DNA of 64,000 nt from Maritalea sp049801075 (GCF_049801075.1 NZ_JBNAGG010000001.1:1488001-1552000); one strand, 5' to 3'. Positions 23,816 through 32,914 are shown, numbered from the stretch's first letter. Numbers and translations: made by a program. The notes: a model not told the origin generated them from the letters alone.

Positions 23816-25849
23816 GTGTCTGACGTGGTACGGGTCGATATTCAGGATCAAGTGGCGCGGGTGGAGATCAATAATCCGCCGGTGAACGCAACGGGGCAGG
23901 CTGTGCGCCAAGGGTTGCTGGATGCGGTCGCGCAAATTGGACAGGCTGGCGCGAAAGCGGCCATTGTTTATGGCGCGGGCCGCACGTTTGTGGCGGGCGG
24001 CGACATCTCAGAATTCGGCAAGCCGCCGCAATTGCCTCACCTTCCAGATGTGTATCAAGCGATTGAAGACAGCAGCGTGCCCTGGATCGCGGCGGTGCAC
24101 GGCACCACTTTAGGCGGCGGCTTTGAATTGGCCATGGCCTGCGCCTTCCGGTTGGCGCAAAATGGTACACGCTTTGGCTTGCCGGAAGTGAATTTGGGCC
24201 TGGTGCCCGGCGCCGGCGGCTCGCAACGTTTGCCGCGTTTGATCGGCGTTGATGCCGCCATTGATCTGGCGACCACAGGCAAAATGATTGATGCCGCAAA
24301 GCTGCAAGAGCTCGGCGGTTTAGACGGCATTTTTGAAGGCGATCCGCTAGAAGCGGGCCTTGCTTTTGCCGCCGATTTGCCTGCGCGTCCCACCAAAGTC
24401 AGCGCCCGCGATATTGCGCCGGTGGATAGCGACTATTTCGCGCAAAAACACGCGGAGATCAAAAAACGCGCCAAGGGGCAATCGTCGCCGCTCGACAACC
24501 TAAAGGCCATCGAATGGGCGGCAACTTTGCCCTTTGCTGAAGGGCAACCCAAAGAGCGTCAATTGCATTTGGATTTGCGCGACAGCGCCCAAAGCCAAGC
24601 CCTTCGGCATGTGTTTTTTGCGGAACGCGCGGTGACCAAGCCAAAAGCCATTGAGGGCGGCACGCCGCTTGAGATCAACACAATCTGCGTGGTCGGCGGC
24701 GGCCTGATGGGCGCGGGCATCGCTTTTGCCTGCTTGCAGGCGGGCTACCAAGTCATTTTGATTGAGCGGGATGATGACGCCGCGCAAGCTGGGCAGGACC
24801 GCATTGCAGGCCTGATCGAGGGCGGCATTAAACGCGGTAAAATTTCAGATGAGAAAGCGGTGAAGCTGCGCTCAGCGCTCTCCGCCTCGTCAGATTATGC
24901 CGCGTCGGCATCGGCAGATTTGGCGATTGAAGCTGTGTTTGAAGATTTGGCGGTGAAGCAGCCGGTGTTCCAATCGCTGGCGGCGCATATGCGCAGTGAC
25001 GCGATTTTGGCCACCAACACGTCCTATCTCGACCCGACGCAAATCTTTGAGGGCATCGACAATCCGGCCCGTTTTATTGGCCTGCATTTCTTCTCGCCTG
25101 CGCACATTATGAAGCTGCTGGAAATCGTCAAACTGCCTACCACATCAAAAGATGTGTTGGCCACGGGCTTTGATCTTGGCAAACGCCTGCGCAAGGTAGG
25201 TGTGTTGTCAGGCATTTGCGACGGCTTTATCGGCAACCGCATTCTCTCTGCCTATCGGCGGCAGGCCGATTATCTGCTGATGGATGGCTGCACCCCGCGC
25301 CAGATTGACCGCGCCATGCGCGATTTTGGCATGCCCATGGGGCCTTATGAGCTGCAAGATTTGACCGGACTGCAAATTGCCTGGGCCAACCGCAAACGGC
25401 AAGCCGCGACACGCCCCGCCGACGAACGCTATGTCCGCATCGGTGATTTGCTGTGCGAGGCCGAGCGGTTTGGCCAGCGCAGCCAAAAAGGCTGGTACCA
25501 ATATGAAGAAGGCAATCGCACGCCACAGGACGATCCGTTTGTGACGGACCTGATCATTGAGGAAGCCGCGCAGGCAGGTGTCACGCGCCGCGACTTTACC
25601 GATCAGGAGATTGTGGATCGGCTGATGGCGGTGATGATCAATGAAGGGGCATTGATTGTTGAAGAAGGGATTGCCGAACGCGATCTCGATGTCGATCTGG
25701 TGAAAATTCATGGTTATGGCTTTCCGCGCTGGCGCGGCGGGCCCATGCATTATGGCGAACAGATTGGCATGGACAAGGTGAAACAGGCCATGGCCGAAGT
25801 TGTGGCGCAAAGCCCCAATAGCTGGCGCGTGGCGGGGAGGCTTTCATGA
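23816..25849 (+). CDS. Enoyl-CoA hydratase / 3-hydroxyacyl-CoA dehydrogenase fusion (FadJ/FadB-type, replaces PaaF and PaaH)
   Basis: About 677 residues from GTG 23816, which has GGGGGAG 9 nt upstream; an ATG at 23768 exists but has no such site. The N-terminal crotonase domain (about 1-190) shows YGAGRTFVAGGDISEF and ALGGGFELAMACAFR-like segments with NLGLVPGAGGSQRLPR. The NAD-binding 3-hydroxyacyl-CoA dehydrogenase domain starts near VVGGGLMGAGIAFACLQAGY, with NTSYLDPTQI, GLHFFSPAHIMKLLEIV and the C-terminal domain GFIGNRILSAYRRQADYLL. No stand-alone paaF or paaH is present, so this protein probably carries out the hydration and dehydrogenation of 2,3-dehydroadipyl-CoA. It overlaps the P450 gene by 4 nt. 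Confidence 0.92.
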   Translation: MSDVVRVDIQDQVARVEINNPPVNATGQAVRQGLLDAVAQIGQAGAKAAIVYGAGRTFVAGGDISEFGKPPQLPHLPDVYQAIEDSSVPWIAAVHGTTLGGGFELAMACAFRLAQNGTRFGLPEVNLGLVPGAGGSQRLPRLIGVDAAIDLATTGKMIDAAKLQELGGLDGIFEGDPLEAGLAFAADLPARPTKVSARDIAPVDSDYFAQKHAEIKKRAKGQSSPLDNLKAIEWAATLPFAEGQPKERQLHLDLRDSAQSQALRHVFFAERAVTKPKAIEGGTPLEINTICVVGGGLMGAGIAFACLQAGYQVILIERDDDAAQAGQDRIAGLIEGGIKRGKISDEKAVKLRSALSASSDYAASASADLAIEAVFEDLAVKQPVFQSLAAHMRSDAILATNTSYLDPTQIFEGIDNPARFIGLHFFSPAHIMKLLEIVKLPTTSKDVLATGFDLGKRLRKVGVLSGICDGFIGNRILSAYRRQADYLLMDGCTPRQIDRAMRDFGMPMGPYELQDLTGLQIAWANRKRQAATRPADERYVRIGDLLCEAERFGQRSQKGWYQYEEGNRTPQDDPFVTDLIIEEAAQAGVTRRDFTDQEIVDRLMAVMINEGALIVEEGIAERDLDVDLVKIHGYGFPRWRGGPMHYGEQIGMDKVKQAMAEVVAQSPNSWRVAGRLS

Positions 25850-27063
25850 GCGAGATTGGTCGCGATTTGATCGATGGATTTGACCTGAACCATCCCCCTG
25901 CCGGGTTTATTCAAGACCCGTTTCCCTATTATCGCGCCATGCTGGCGCATCAGCCGGTGCTACCACAGCCGGATGGCTCGTTTATTCTGTCGCGCTTTGC
26001 CGATCTGGATCGCATCTATCGCGACACCACGCTTTATTCGTCGGACAAGAAGCAGGCTTTTCTGCCGAAGTTTGGCGGCGATGCGCCGCTTTATGAGCAC
26101 CACACCACCTCGCTGGTGTTTAACGACCCGCCTTTGCACACCCGTGTGCGCAAAATCATGGTGGGGGCGCTTAATGCCCGCGCCATTTCCAATATGGAGC
26201 CGGGGCTGATCGACACCATCGATATGCTGCTAGCCGATATGGCGGATCGCACTGAAGTGGATTTGATCGAAGATTTCGCCAGCAAAATCCCAATCCAGAT
26301 CATTGGCAATATGTTCAATATGCCCATGGAAGATCGGGAACCTTTGCGCGACTGGTCCTTAGCGATTTTGGGCGCGTTGGAGCCAACGCTCACGCCGGAA
26401 CAAGAAGCATGGGGCAATCAGTCGGTCAAAGACTTTAAGCTTTATCTGAAAGACCTTGCGGACCATCGGCGGAAATATCCCGGCGATCCGGAAACCGATG
26501 TATTGACCCGCCTGATTGAAAGCGAAGAAGGGCAATTGTCTGGGACCGAATTGCTGCAAAATTGCATTTTCATTCTCAATGCCGGGCACGAAACCACGAC
26601 CAATTTGATCGGCAATGCCTTGGCGGTGCTGCATGAATTTCCAGAGCAGATGCAGGCGCTGAAACAGGGCCCGGATTTGATCAAAACCGGGGTTGATGAG
26701 TTTTTGCGTTTTCTATCGCCCAACCAGTTTGGCAACCGGGAAACCACTGAAGATATTGAGCTCGACGGGTTCAAGTTCCCCAAAGGCACAAACTTACATT
26801 TGGCCATTGGCGCGGCCAATCGCGATCCGGCGCAGTTTGATCAGCCGGACCAATTGATCCTGGCGCGCAAGCCAAATCGGCATTTGGCCTTTGCGGGCGG
26901 GCCGCACCTTTGCGTCGGCTTTCAATTGGCGCGGATGGAGGGCCGCATTGCGGTCAACCGGTTCCTCAAGGCCTATCCAGATTACAAATTGACAGGCGAA
27001 GCAGAGCTGGGCGGACGCATTCGCTTCCGCGGCTATGCGAAACTGCCTGCGACATTAAAATAG
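25846..27063 (+). CDS. Cytochrome P450 embedded in the phenylacetate operon
   Basis: A 405-residue soluble bacterial P450. Signatures: I-helix AGHETT (about 246-251), K-helix ExxR as EFLR (285-288), and the heme loop FAGGPHLCVG with the ligand cysteine at about residue 356. No membrane segment. It starts inside the stop of the hydratase/dehydrogenase gene (ATGA overlap) and is followed 10 nt later by paaZ, so it is an integral, translationally coupled part of this operon. Known phenylacetate pathways need no P450. Possible roles are hydroxylation of an aromatic or carboxylic acid entering the route, or detoxifying an oxepin-type by-product. No ferredoxin or ferredoxin reductase gene is adjacent; PaaE-type or other partners would have to supply electrons. 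Confidence 0.94.
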   Translation: MSEIGRDLIDGFDLNHPPAGFIQDPFPYYRAMLAHQPVLPQPDGSFILSRFADLDRIYRDTTLYSSDKKQAFLPKFGGDAPLYEHHTTSLVFNDPPLHTRVRKIMVGALNARAISNMEPGLIDTIDMLLADMADRTEVDLIEDFASKIPIQIIGNMFNMPMEDREPLRDWSLAILGALEPTLTPEQEAWGNQSVKDFKLYLKDLADHRRKYPGDPETDVLTRLIESEEGQLSGTELLQNCIFILNAGHETTTNLIGNALAVLHEFPEQMQALKQGPDLIKTGVDEFLRFLSPNQFGNRETTEDIELDGFKFPKGTNLHLAIGAANRDPAQFDQPDQLILARKPNRHLAFAGGPHLCVGFQLARMEGRIAVNRFLKAYPDYKLTGEAELGGRIRFRGYAKLPATLK

Positions 27064-27073
27064 AGGGTTTAAA

Positions 27074-29113
27074 ATGACTTTGATGCAATTAGAAAGCTTT
27101 GCTGCAGGCCAATGGGTGGCCCCTTCCGGCAAGGTGCGCAAGATTTATTCTGCAGTGACGGGCGAGGAGATCGCCGAAGCAGGTTCTGACAAGCTCGACT
27201 TCCAGCAAATGATCGATTTCGCCAAGCAAAAGGGTGGCCCCGCACTGCGTAAAATGACCTTTCATGATCGCGCGCGGATGCTCAAAGCTTTGGCAACCTA
27301 TCTGAATGACCGCCGCGATCCGCTTTATGAATTGTCGTATAAAACTGGCGCCACCTTGGCCGACAGCAAGATCGATATTGATGGGGGTATCGGCACTGTT
27401 TTTGTCTACGCCTCCAAAGGCCGTCGGGAAATGCCCGATGCGCATATTTATCCTGATGGCGACCTCGAAATCTTGTCACGCAACGGCACCTTTTTAGGTC
27501 AGCATTATTGCACGCCGTTGCTGGGCGTTGCGGTGCATATCAATGCGTTCAACTTCCCGGTTTGGGGCATGTTGGAAAAGCTCGCCCCCACCCTGTTGGC
27601 GGGTGTCCCTGCGATTGTGAAGCCAGCCACCTCCACCTCCTATGTCACCGAAGCGTGCGTAAAAATGATGGTGGAAAGCGGGATTTTGCCGGAAGGTGCG
27701 ATTCAATTGGTGATGGGCGGCACGGGCGATTTGCTTGACCGTTTGGATTGCCAGGATGTGGTGAGCTTTACCGGCTCCGCCGCCACAGCGTCCTACCTCA
27801 AATCCAACGACAATATCCAGAAAAATGGCGTGCGCTTTATTGCAGAACAAGACAGCTTGAATGCTTCTGTGCTTGGGCCGGATGTAACGCCGAAGACACC
27901 GGAATTTGACCTGTTCGTCAAAGAAGTGTTGCGCGAGATGACCGCCAAGGCGGGCCAAAAATGTACCGCCATCCGCCGGATGGTTGTGCCGGACGCACAG
28001 GTACAAAATGTGATTGACGCATTGAGCGCCAAGCTGGCCAAAAATGTGATTGGTGACCCCACCGCAGAAGGCACCCGCATGGGCGCTTTGGCATCGCTGG
28101 ATCAGAAAAAGGATGTGCTGGAAAAAGCTGCTGAAATCGGCAGTGAATGCGAGCTTGTTTTTGGTGATCAGAACAATTTGCCGCTGAATGGCGAAGGCTT
28201 GGAAAATGGTGCCTTTGTTGCGCCGATGTTGTTCCATTGTAAAGACCCGGACAAAGCCACCATCGTGCATTGCACTGAAGCCTTTGGCCCCGTGGCCACC
28301 GTGATGGGCTATCGTGATCTTGGCCATGCCATTGAGTTGATGAACAAGGGCGGCGGCTCGCTTGTGGCGTCTGTCATCACCCATGACGCCGATGTGGCGC
28401 GTGAGCTGACCATGGGCGCGGCCGCATGGCATGGTCGACTTTATTTCAACAACCGCGACAGCATGAAAGAATCCACCGGGCATGGCTCACCTTTGCCCCA
28501 TATGGTGCATGGTGGCCCGGGTCGCGCGGGCGGCGGCGAAGAATTGGGCGGCGTGCGTGGCGTCACCCATTATATGCAGCGCACCGCGGTGCAGGGCAGC
28601 CCTGATCTGTTAACCGGCATTGGCGGCACTTATGTGAAAGGCGCGCGCTTTAAAGAAGGCCCCGCCCATCCGTTCACCCGCACCTTCCACGAGTTGGAAA
28701 TTGGCGAAACCATCCAGACCAAATCACGCACCGTGACGCTTGAGGATATTGAGCATTTCGCGCATTTCACGGGCGACACCTTCTATGCCCATATGGATGA
28801 AGAAGCGGCGGAGGCCAACCCGTTCTTCCCCGGTCGTGTGGCGCATGGCTATTTGCTCTTGAGCTTTGCGGCGGGCTTGTTTGTGCAGCCTGACCCCGGC
28901 CCGGTGCTGGCAAATACGGGCCTTAACAGCCTCAGCTTCCAAAAGCCGGTGAGCCCGGGCGATGAAGTGCGCGTGACGCTGACCGTGAAGCGCAAAACCA
29001 AGCGGACCGACGAATATGGCGAAGTGCGCTGGCACGTGAATATGTTCAATCAGGATGATGAGCAAGTTGCCGAATATGAGCTTTTGACCATGGTGGCGTT
29101 TGAGCGTACATAA
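27074..29113 (+). CDS. paaZ: Oxepin-CoA hydrolase / 3-oxo-5,6-dehydrosuberyl-CoA semialdehyde dehydrogenase PaaZ
   Basis: A 679-residue bifunctional protein. Residues 1 to about 520 are an aldehyde dehydrogenase domain with SFTGSAATA, the general base Glu258 in FIAEQDSLNA, and the nucleophile Cys297 in GQKCTAIRR. From about residue 540 a MaoC-type (R)-specific hydratase domain follows (EDIEHFAHFTGDTFYAHMDEEAA, PFFPGRVAHGYLLLS) that opens the oxepin ring. This full fusion matches classical E. coli-type PaaZ. It is preceded by a short gap after the P450 gene and followed by paaX after 5 nt. Confidence 0.96.
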   Translation: MTLMQLESFAAGQWVAPSGKVRKIYSAVTGEEIAEAGSDKLDFQQMIDFAKQKGGPALRKMTFHDRARMLKALATYLNDRRDPLYELSYKTGATLADSKIDIDGGIGTVFVYASKGRREMPDAHIYPDGDLEILSRNGTFLGQHYCTPLLGVAVHINAFNFPVWGMLEKLAPTLLAGVPAIVKPATSTSYVTEACVKMMVESGILPEGAIQLVMGGTGDLLDRLDCQDVVSFTGSAATASYLKSNDNIQKNGVRFIAEQDSLNASVLGPDVTPKTPEFDLFVKEVLREMTAKAGQKCTAIRRMVVPDAQVQNVIDALSAKLAKNVIGDPTAEGTRMGALASLDQKKDVLEKAAEIGSECELVFGDQNNLPLNGEGLENGAFVAPMLFHCKDPDKATIVHCTEAFGPVATVMGYRDLGHAIELMNKGGGSLVASVITHDADVARELTMGAAAWHGRLYFNNRDSMKESTGHGSPLPHMVHGGPGRAGGGEELGGVRGVTHYMQRTAVQGSPDLLTGIGGTYVKGARFKEGPAHPFTRTFHELEIGETIQTKSRTVTLEDIEHFAHFTGDTFYAHMDEEAAEANPFFPGRVAHGYLLLSFAAGLFVQPDPGPVLANTGLNSLSFQKPVSPGDEVRVTLTVKRKTKRTDEYGEVRWHVNMFNQDDEQVAEYELLTMVAFERT

Positions 29114-29118
29114 GGTGC

Positions 29119-29982
29119 ATGAGTGCACCGCATCAGCTGATTTCACCTTTGATCGACCATCTGCATTCAGATGGTCGATTGCGCGTTTGGTCCGTGGTCA
29201 TCACCATTTTTGGTGATGCCGTGCAGCCCCATGGGGGCACGGTGGCCATGGCCGATTTGCAGGCCATATTGGGTCATATGGGCGTGGAAAATGGCGCCTT
29301 GCGCACCGCCATGTCGCGCCTGGCGAAAGAAGGCTGGGTGACGCGCGAGCGCCAGGGCCGCAACAGCTTTTATCGCTTGTCGCCAGCGGGCCTGAAAAGT
29401 TTTATCCCGGCCACAGAAAAAATCTACCGCGCCCAATATGCGCCAACACCACAAAAACTGATTTTTGCCGTCGGCCCCGATGTGATCGGCACCGCACGGG
29501 AACAGCTCAATGCCCTGCTGGCCGGATTTGGCGGCATGGCCCTGCGCAATGGCGTGGCGCTATTTGCTGACCCGAGCGATCATTTACTACGCCAATTGCA
29601 GCAAGCGGACCTCCTGTTGATTGATGCTGACCTCGATGAACTGCCGCGCTGGGTAGCCGAGAAATTGGAACTGACCGAAATTGAGGCCGATTATCAGGCC
29701 CTGCTCAATCGGTTCACGCCCTTGGGTGAGCAGGCCGAACAGCTGGCCGACCTCTCCCCGATCGATGCCTTATGCGCCCGTATTCTATTGATCCATGAAT
29801 GGCGGCGGCTGATTTTGAAGCAACCGCCCCTCCCCGCGCATTTACTGCCCGAAGACTGGCCCGGCGCCGCCGCCCACCATTTGGTGAGTGGGCTTTATCG
29901 GCAATTGATTGGCCCATCAGAAGATTGGTGGTCGAACGGGAATGGCACTGCCGCGCGGACGGTTTTGGCTGAGCGGTTTTAG
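29119..29982 (+). CDS. paaX: PaaX-family transcriptional regulator
   Basis: A 287-residue PaaX-type repressor. The N-terminal winged helix spans about residues 20-90 (SVVITIFGDAVQPHGGTVAMADL, NGALRTAMSRLAKEGWVTRERQGRNSFY), then the PaaX central and C-terminal domains (DLLLIDADLDELPRWVAEKL, then SPIDALCARILLIHEWRRLILK). In E. coli PaaX represses paa genes until phenylacetyl-CoA binds. It lies 5 nt after paaZ as the last gene of the rightward operon. With the TetR regulator at 19317, this locus carries both known types of paa regulator. Confidence 0.93.
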   Translation: MSAPHQLISPLIDHLHSDGRLRVWSVVITIFGDAVQPHGGTVAMADLQAILGHMGVENGALRTAMSRLAKEGWVTRERQGRNSFYRLSPAGLKSFIPATEKIYRAQYAPTPQKLIFAVGPDVIGTAREQLNALLAGFGGMALRNGVALFADPSDHLLRQLQQADLLLIDADLDELPRWVAEKLELTEIEADYQALLNRFTPLGEQAEQLADLSPIDALCARILLIHEWRRLILKQPPLPAHLLPEDWPGAAAHHLVSGLYRQLIGPSEDWWSNGNGTAARTVLAERF

Positions 29983-29999
29983 GCTCAACTACCCCCTCG

Positions 30000-30295
30000 C
30001 TCGTCATTACCGGGCTTGACCCGGTAATCCATGAAGCCTCTCAATTTATCATCGCGCTGGTGTTTAATTGCCACCCTTGCTTGGACCCCGGATCAAGTCT
30101 GGGGTGACGCTGTATGTGGTGCAGCACCGTGTGAAATGGCAGCGCTGAAAAGCCCGCCCCATCCACAATCGTCACCCCAAGACTTGATCTTGGGGTCCAT
30201 TTCACCTGTCCACTTGCGAAAGTGTGCAATGCTTAGATCACGTGCCGTTTGGCCAGCGTGAAATGGATTACCGGGTCAAGCCCGGTAATGACGTG
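30000..30295. repeat. Cluster of short palindromic intergenic repeats
   Basis: The gap between paaX and the thioesterase gene holds no credible gene but several related units. They are GTCATTACCGGGCTTGACCC with its arm (30004-30029) and the reverse copy ATTACCGGGTCAAGCCCGGT (30268-30291), plus GGACCCCGGATCAAGTCTGG (30082-30101) and CCCCAAGACTTGATCTTGGG (30176-30195). Each is a GC-rich dyad centred on TTGA/TCAA. They form a composite inverted-repeat block like those common between convergent genes in Alphaproteobacteria. The same family occurs at 42539-42665. It may terminate paaX and the thioesterase transcripts. Confidence 0.8.
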
Positions 30296-30338
30296 TGAGC
30301 GTGTGGCCTAAGCTGGGTCTTAAACCCGCAAGGCCGTT

Positions 30339-30773
30339 CTACTCCTCAATATAAGCAAAAACGCCCGTCGAGGTGGTCGCCACTTTTTCGCTGCCTTCGG
30401 CCATAATGTCGATGCGGGTAGTGGCGAGGCGTTTGCCGTTGGAGAGGACCCTCGCGTCGAAGATCACATTGCCTTCGGGCAAGGGCCGCATAAAGTTGGT
30501 GGCCATATCGACCGTCACGCAATTGCGGAAGCGGCCATTGAGGTAACTCAGCGCCAAAAAGCTGACCGTGTCTGATCCGGCCATCAGCGCCTGTCCACTC
30601 ACCAAACCGCCGTTTGGGCCGCGGTGCCGCAAGATTTTTTCGGTCGCTGGCATCACGAATCGGGCGCCATTTTCTCCAAGGTCCAACACCTTGATACCAA
30701 GTTCTTGCACCCAAGGTGCGCAAATTTCGACGATCAGCGCTTCCAGCGCTGCTGCATCTAGACGATTTTCCAT
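30339..30773 (-). CDS. PaaI-family hot-dog thioesterase (second copy)
   Basis: About 144 residues from ATG 30773, chosen because the GGAG lies directly against the other candidate ATG at 30779. Seen: RHRGPNGGLVSGQALMAGSDTVSFL, where the usual HGG is replaced by PNGG, and TVDMATNFMRPLPEGNVIFDA, a hot-dog thioesterase pattern. The protein is related to but clearly different from the PaaI at 22454. It is divergent from paaA, so it is probably switched with the paaABCDE operon. Substrate unknown; a CoA ester of an aromatic or adipyl-type acid is likely. Confidence 0.83.
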   Translation of the reverse strand: MENRLDAAALEALIVEICAPWVQELGIKVLDLGENGARFVMPATEKILRHRGPNGGLVSGQALMAGSDTVSFLALSYLNGRFRNCVTVDMATNFMRPLPEGNVIFDARVLSNGKRLATTRIDIMAEGSEKVATTSTGVFAYIEE

Positions 30774-30790
30774 CCCCATCTCTCCAATAT

Positions 30791-30836
30791 GTTACGAAAA
30801 TTACTTGATATGTGAAATTTCGTGACGTATTATTAA
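30791..30836. promoter_or_regulatory. Long imperfect inverted repeat in the paaA promoter region
   Basis: Arms GTTACGAAAATTACT (30791-30805) and GTGAAATTTCGTGAC (30822-30836) are reverse complements at 12 of 15 positions, around a 16-nt spacer. They sit just upstream of the paaA ribosome site and between paaA and the divergent thioesterase gene. The TGTGA...TTCGTGA right arm loosely resembles the TGATTCGYGWT core reported for PaaX boxes. A PaaX or TetR operator is the simplest reading. Confidence 0.45.
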
Positions 30837-30859
30837 CATCCAGAGAGAGGGATGCCAAT

Positions 30860-31861
30860 ATGTATTCACAAGGATTGATTGGTGCCGATGGCGCCACGGA
30901 AGAAACTGAAGAGTTTCTGGCCAAGTTTCAGGCCCGCATTGACCGGGAAGAAAAGATTGAACCCAATGATGCAATGCCGAATGGCTATCGCAAAACATTA
31001 GTGCGCCAGATCGGCCAACACGCCCATTCAGAAATTGTCGGCATGTTGCCTGAGGGCAATTGGATCACCCGCGCGCCGAGCCTTCGCCGCAAAGCTGCCT
31101 TGTTGGCGAAAGTGCAGGATGAAGGTGGCCACGGGCTTTATCTTTATTCCGCTGCTGAAACGCTGGGCGTGACCCGCGAGCAGATGACCGAAGAGCTGCT
31201 TTCTGGCAAAGCGAAATATTCGTCGATCTTCAATTACCCTACGCCAACCTGGGCCGATATTGGCACCATTGGCTGGCTGGTTGATGGCGCGGCGATTATG
31301 AACCAAATCCCGCTTTGCCGCTGTTCTTATGGCCCTTACGCCCGCGCGATGATCCGCGTGTGTAAGGAAGAGAGCTTTCACCAGCGCCAGGGCTATGAAA
31401 TTTTGATCTCACTGTGCAATGGCACCGAAGAACAAAAGCAAATGGCGCAGGATTCCATCAATCGCTGGTGGTGGCCATCGCTGATGATGTTCGGGCCGCA
31501 TGATGCGGAGTCCAGCCATTCTGAACAGTCCATGAAATGGAAAATCAAGCGCTTTTCCAATGATGAACTGCGGCAGAAATTTATCGATGCCACTGTGCCA
31601 CAAGCCGAATATCTGGGCCTGACCGTGCCGGATCCCGAACTGAAGTGGAACCCGGACAAGAATGGTGGCAAAGGCGGTTATGACCATGGCGAGATCGATT
31701 GGGACGAGTTTTGGCGCGTGGTGAAAGGCCATGGCAAAATGAACCGCGACCGCATTAAAGACCGCAAAAAAGCATGGGACGATGGCGCATGGGTGCGGGA
31801 AGCTGCCTTGGCGCACGCTGAAAAACGCGCCGCCCGCCAAACCCAACACGCCGCCGAATAG
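30860..31861 (+). CDS. paaA: Phenylacetyl-CoA 1,2-epoxidase, catalytic subunit PaaA
   Basis: A 333-residue protein from ATG 30860 with AGAGAGGGA upstream; the frame opens earlier at 30812 but inside the probable promoter. PaaA is the di-iron catalytic subunit of the multicomponent epoxidase. Seen: LVRQIGQHAHSEIVGMLPEG and LLAKVQDEGGHGLYLYSAAE (Glu and ExxH iron ligands), then ICRVCKEESFHQRQGYE-like sequence (here RVCKEESFHQRQGYEIL, second Glu and ExxH) and the Lys/Gly-rich C-terminal region. First gene of the paaABCDE operon. Confidence 0.97.
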   Translation: MYSQGLIGADGATEETEEFLAKFQARIDREEKIEPNDAMPNGYRKTLVRQIGQHAHSEIVGMLPEGNWITRAPSLRRKAALLAKVQDEGGHGLYLYSAAETLGVTREQMTEELLSGKAKYSSIFNYPTPTWADIGTIGWLVDGAAIMNQIPLCRCSYGPYARAMIRVCKEESFHQRQGYEILISLCNGTEEQKQMAQDSINRWWWPSLMMFGPHDAESSHSEQSMKWKIKRFSNDELRQKFIDATVPQAEYLGLTVPDPELKWNPDKNGGKGGYDHGEIDWDEFWRVVKGHGKMNRDRIKDRKKAWDDGAWVREAALAHAEKRAARQTQHAAE

Positions 31862-31872
31862 GGAGGAATTTT

Positions 31873-32157
31873 ATGTCTAACGAAACACCACTTTGGGAAG
31901 TTTTTATCCGTCCACGCAACGGCTTGTCCCACAAGCATTGCGGCTCTTTGCACGCCGCTGACGAAGTGCTAGCGCTGCAAGCTGCACGGGACACGTACAC
32001 ACGCCGCGGCGAAGGGGTTTCCATTTGGGTTGTGCCTTCAAAGGCCATTTTCGCCTCTGATCCTGATCAGGCGGATGAAAATTTTGAACCCGGCGTCGAC
32101 AAGGTTTATCGCCACCCCACCTTTTATGACATTCCAGAAGAAGTGGGGCATATGTAA
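31873..32157 (+). CDS. paaB: Phenylacetyl-CoA 1,2-epoxidase subunit PaaB
   Basis: A 94-residue subunit with the typical start PLWEVFIRPRNGLSHKHCG and SLHAADEVLALQAARDTYTR, followed by the SIWVVPSKAIFASDPD block. It helps assemble the PaaABC(E) complex. It lies 11 nt after paaA behind GGGAGGAA, and its stop overlaps the paaC start by one base (TAATG). Confidence 0.96.
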   Translation: MSNETPLWEVFIRPRNGLSHKHCGSLHAADEVLALQAARDTYTRRGEGVSIWVVPSKAIFASDPDQADENFEPGVDKVYRHPTFYDIPEEVGHM

Positions 32158-32909
32158 TGAGTGCGCCTTTGTTCAACGCTTTGCTCGAACTGGCAGACGA
32201 TCATTTGATCCTTGGCCATCGGGTTTCAGAATGGTGCGGCCACGCCCCGTTGCTGGAGGAAGATTTGGCGATGCCAAATATGGCGCTTGATATGATCGGC
32301 GCCGCCCGCAGCCTTTACACCCATGCCGGTGAAATTGAAGGCGAAGGGCGCGACGAGGATCAACTCGCCTATTTGCGTTATGACCGTGAGTATAAGAACT
32401 GCCTGCTGGTGGAACGGCCAAATGAAGATTTTGCCCACACCATGCTGAAGCAACTTTATTTTGCAGCCTTTATGCATCCCTATTGGGAAGCGGCGCTGCA
32501 ATCCAGCGATGAAACCGTGCACGGCATTGCTGGAAAATCGGTTAAGGAAGTGGCTTACCATATTCGCCATACCGGCGAATGGGTGGTGCGGCTTGGCGAT
32601 GGCACTGAGGAAAGTGCGCAGCGTATGCAAGACGCAGTCACAGAACTGCACCCTTATGTGGAAGAACTGTTCCATATGTCTGCTGATGCGCAAGCGGCGG
32701 CTGACAATGGTGCTTTGCCAGATCGTGAAGCCATGCGCGCCCAATGGACCAACACCATTTCCAATGTGTTTGACCAGGCCAAATTGACTATGCCAGAGGT
32801 GGAGTACCCGCAATTGGGGGGCCGCACCGGGCATCATGGTGAAGAGATGGGCCATCTGCTCAGCGAACTGCAATATATGCAGCGCGCCTATCCGAATATG
32901 AGCTGGTAA
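32157..32909 (+). CDS. paaC: Phenylacetyl-CoA 1,2-epoxidase structural subunit PaaC
   Basis: A 250-residue ferritin-like subunit that is the inactive structural partner of PaaA. Seen: LADDHLILGHRVSEWCGHAPLLEEDLA, NMALDMIGAARSLYTHAGE, and KEVAYHIRHTGEWVVRLGDGTEES, the conserved PaaC blocks. One-base overlap with paaB, and paaD begins 5 nt later. Confidence 0.96.
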   Translation: MSAPLFNALLELADDHLILGHRVSEWCGHAPLLEEDLAMPNMALDMIGAARSLYTHAGEIEGEGRDEDQLAYLRYDREYKNCLLVERPNEDFAHTMLKQLYFAAFMHPYWEAALQSSDETVHGIAGKSVKEVAYHIRHTGEWVVRLGDGTEESAQRMQDAVTELHPYVEELFHMSADAQAAADNGALPDREAMRAQWTNTISNVFDQAKLTMPEVEYPQLGGRTGHHGEEMGHLLSELQYMQRAYPNMSW

Positions 32910-32914
32910 GGGCA

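Noticed and set aside
30000..30338. Small protein of 76 codons at 30031-30261
   Set aside because: Composed of translated palindromic repeats; no ribosome site.
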